Shown: in pieces, positions 63,764 through 64,000 of the stretch
How the letters are laid out: every line of letters begins with the position of its first letter
Numbering within the stretch: position 1 is the stretch's first letter
Assembly (NCBI GenBank): GCA_965214675.1
Contig: OZ243969.1
Span: forward strand, 1,302,001 to 1,366,000
Direction: 5' to 3'
DNA from: WTFY01 sp965214675
Lineage (GTDB): Bacteria > Pseudomonadota > Gammaproteobacteria > UBA4575
Length of the DNA stretch: 64,000 nucleotides
Program-made: the position numbers and the translations under genes
Notes under the pieces: model-generated
The model's input: only the letters and a program-made list of their open reading frames with translations
What the model was told of the DNA's origin: nothing
Databases searched by the model: none

Positions 63764-64000
63764 CAAGGAGTGCGGTTGCCACGCTCGATGGTAATGCCTA
63801 CATCACGCGCACCGCGCACGGCCCGCGGCTTGCTGATGGTGATGCGCAGCCACGGAATGCCGAACTCCTGCATCAGCATGTCCGCGACGTTCTCGATCAG
63901 GCTCTCAATCAGGTCGTAGTGACTGCTTTCCACGAACTGCACGATGCGTTTGGCGACCGCCTTGTAATCCAGCGTGTCCTCGATGGAATTGGAGCGGGCC
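63763..64000 (-). CDS. folB: Dihydroneopterin aldolase, 3' part only
   Basis: The open frame enters from the right edge and ends at the TGA at 63763-63765. The 78 visible residues include SNSIEDTLDYKAVAKRIVQFVE, ESLIENVADMLMQEFGIPW and the C-terminal ITISKPRAVRGARDVGITIER, typical of FolB. It precedes folK in the folate operon. The start lies outside the window. Confidence 0.9.
   Translation of the reverse strand, partial: ARSNSIEDTLDYKAVAKRIVQFVESSHYDLIESLIENVADMLMQEFGIPWLRITISKPRAVRGARDVGITIERGNRTP

Noticed and set aside
1..64000. tRNA, rRNA, CRISPR arrays, insertion sequences, prophage
   Set aside because: Intergenic stretches were read for tRNA T-arm motifs, repeat-spacer patterns and transposase genes; none was found.

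Overview
The window reads as chromosomal DNA of a sulfur-oxidising gammaproteobacterium with a GC content in the mid-50s percent by eye. The main evidence is an aprM-aprB-aprA locus for dissimilatory APS reductase of the kind that uses the membrane protein AprM. Around it are typical gammaproteobacterial housekeeping genes: pepN, trhO, tatD, fis-purH-purD, aroQ-accB-accC, dsbD, groESL, ampD, class I gshA, djlA, folB-folK. A pyrophosphate-type phosphofructokinase fits a lithoautotrophic or C1-type carbon metabolism. No tRNA, rRNA, IS element, phage gene or CRISPR array was seen.

Layout. 1-6.7 kb: end of a TonB-dependent receptor, a double CDGSH protein, pepN, trhO-tatD, a BolA protein. 6.7-10 kb: a tight five-gene minus-strand operon (ferredoxin-type reductase, Cys-rich protein A, sulfurtransferase, zinc-ribbon Nudix, degenerate receiver). 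10.1-17.4 kb: phosphodiesterase, adk, PPi-PFK, hipBA with palindromic operators, a lipoprotein, a lone acetolactate synthase large subunit. 17.4-24.7 kb: aprMBA, a MoxR/CbbQ-type ATPase, a UDG-family protein, Cys-rich protein B (a collinear paralogue of A), a Rieske ferredoxin and a ferredoxin-NADP reductase. 24.7-43.2 kb: housekeeping genes, an ABC-2 exporter, dsbD-cutA, fxsA and groESL under a perfect CIRCE element.

43.2-50.7 kb: ampD, gshA and a selenium locus: a flavoprotein-SelD fusion, a SenB-like glycosyltransferase and a SenA-like EgtB homologue, the three activities of selenoneine synthesis. 50.8-53.7 kb: djlA and a MotA/TolQ-like plus OmpA/MotB-like pair not linked to flagella. 53.7-61 kb: a four-gene minus-strand operon joining a TVP38-disulfide reductase fusion, the arsenosugar radical-SAM protein ArsS, and an RND adaptor and pump. 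61-64 kb: FAH-family enzyme, SIS-domain isomerase, SixA-like phosphatase, folK and the 3' part of folB.

The strongest leads for undescribed biology are the two Cys-rich paralogues (8562-8969 and 22760-23227), which share a C-x12-C-x3-H-x11-C-x8-C pattern without gaps and each lie near flavin/Fe-S redox genes; the selenoneine locus with its fused SelD and mixed gene orientation; and the ArsS-RND operon. Functions are assigned by recognising families and motifs by eye; no database search was run.
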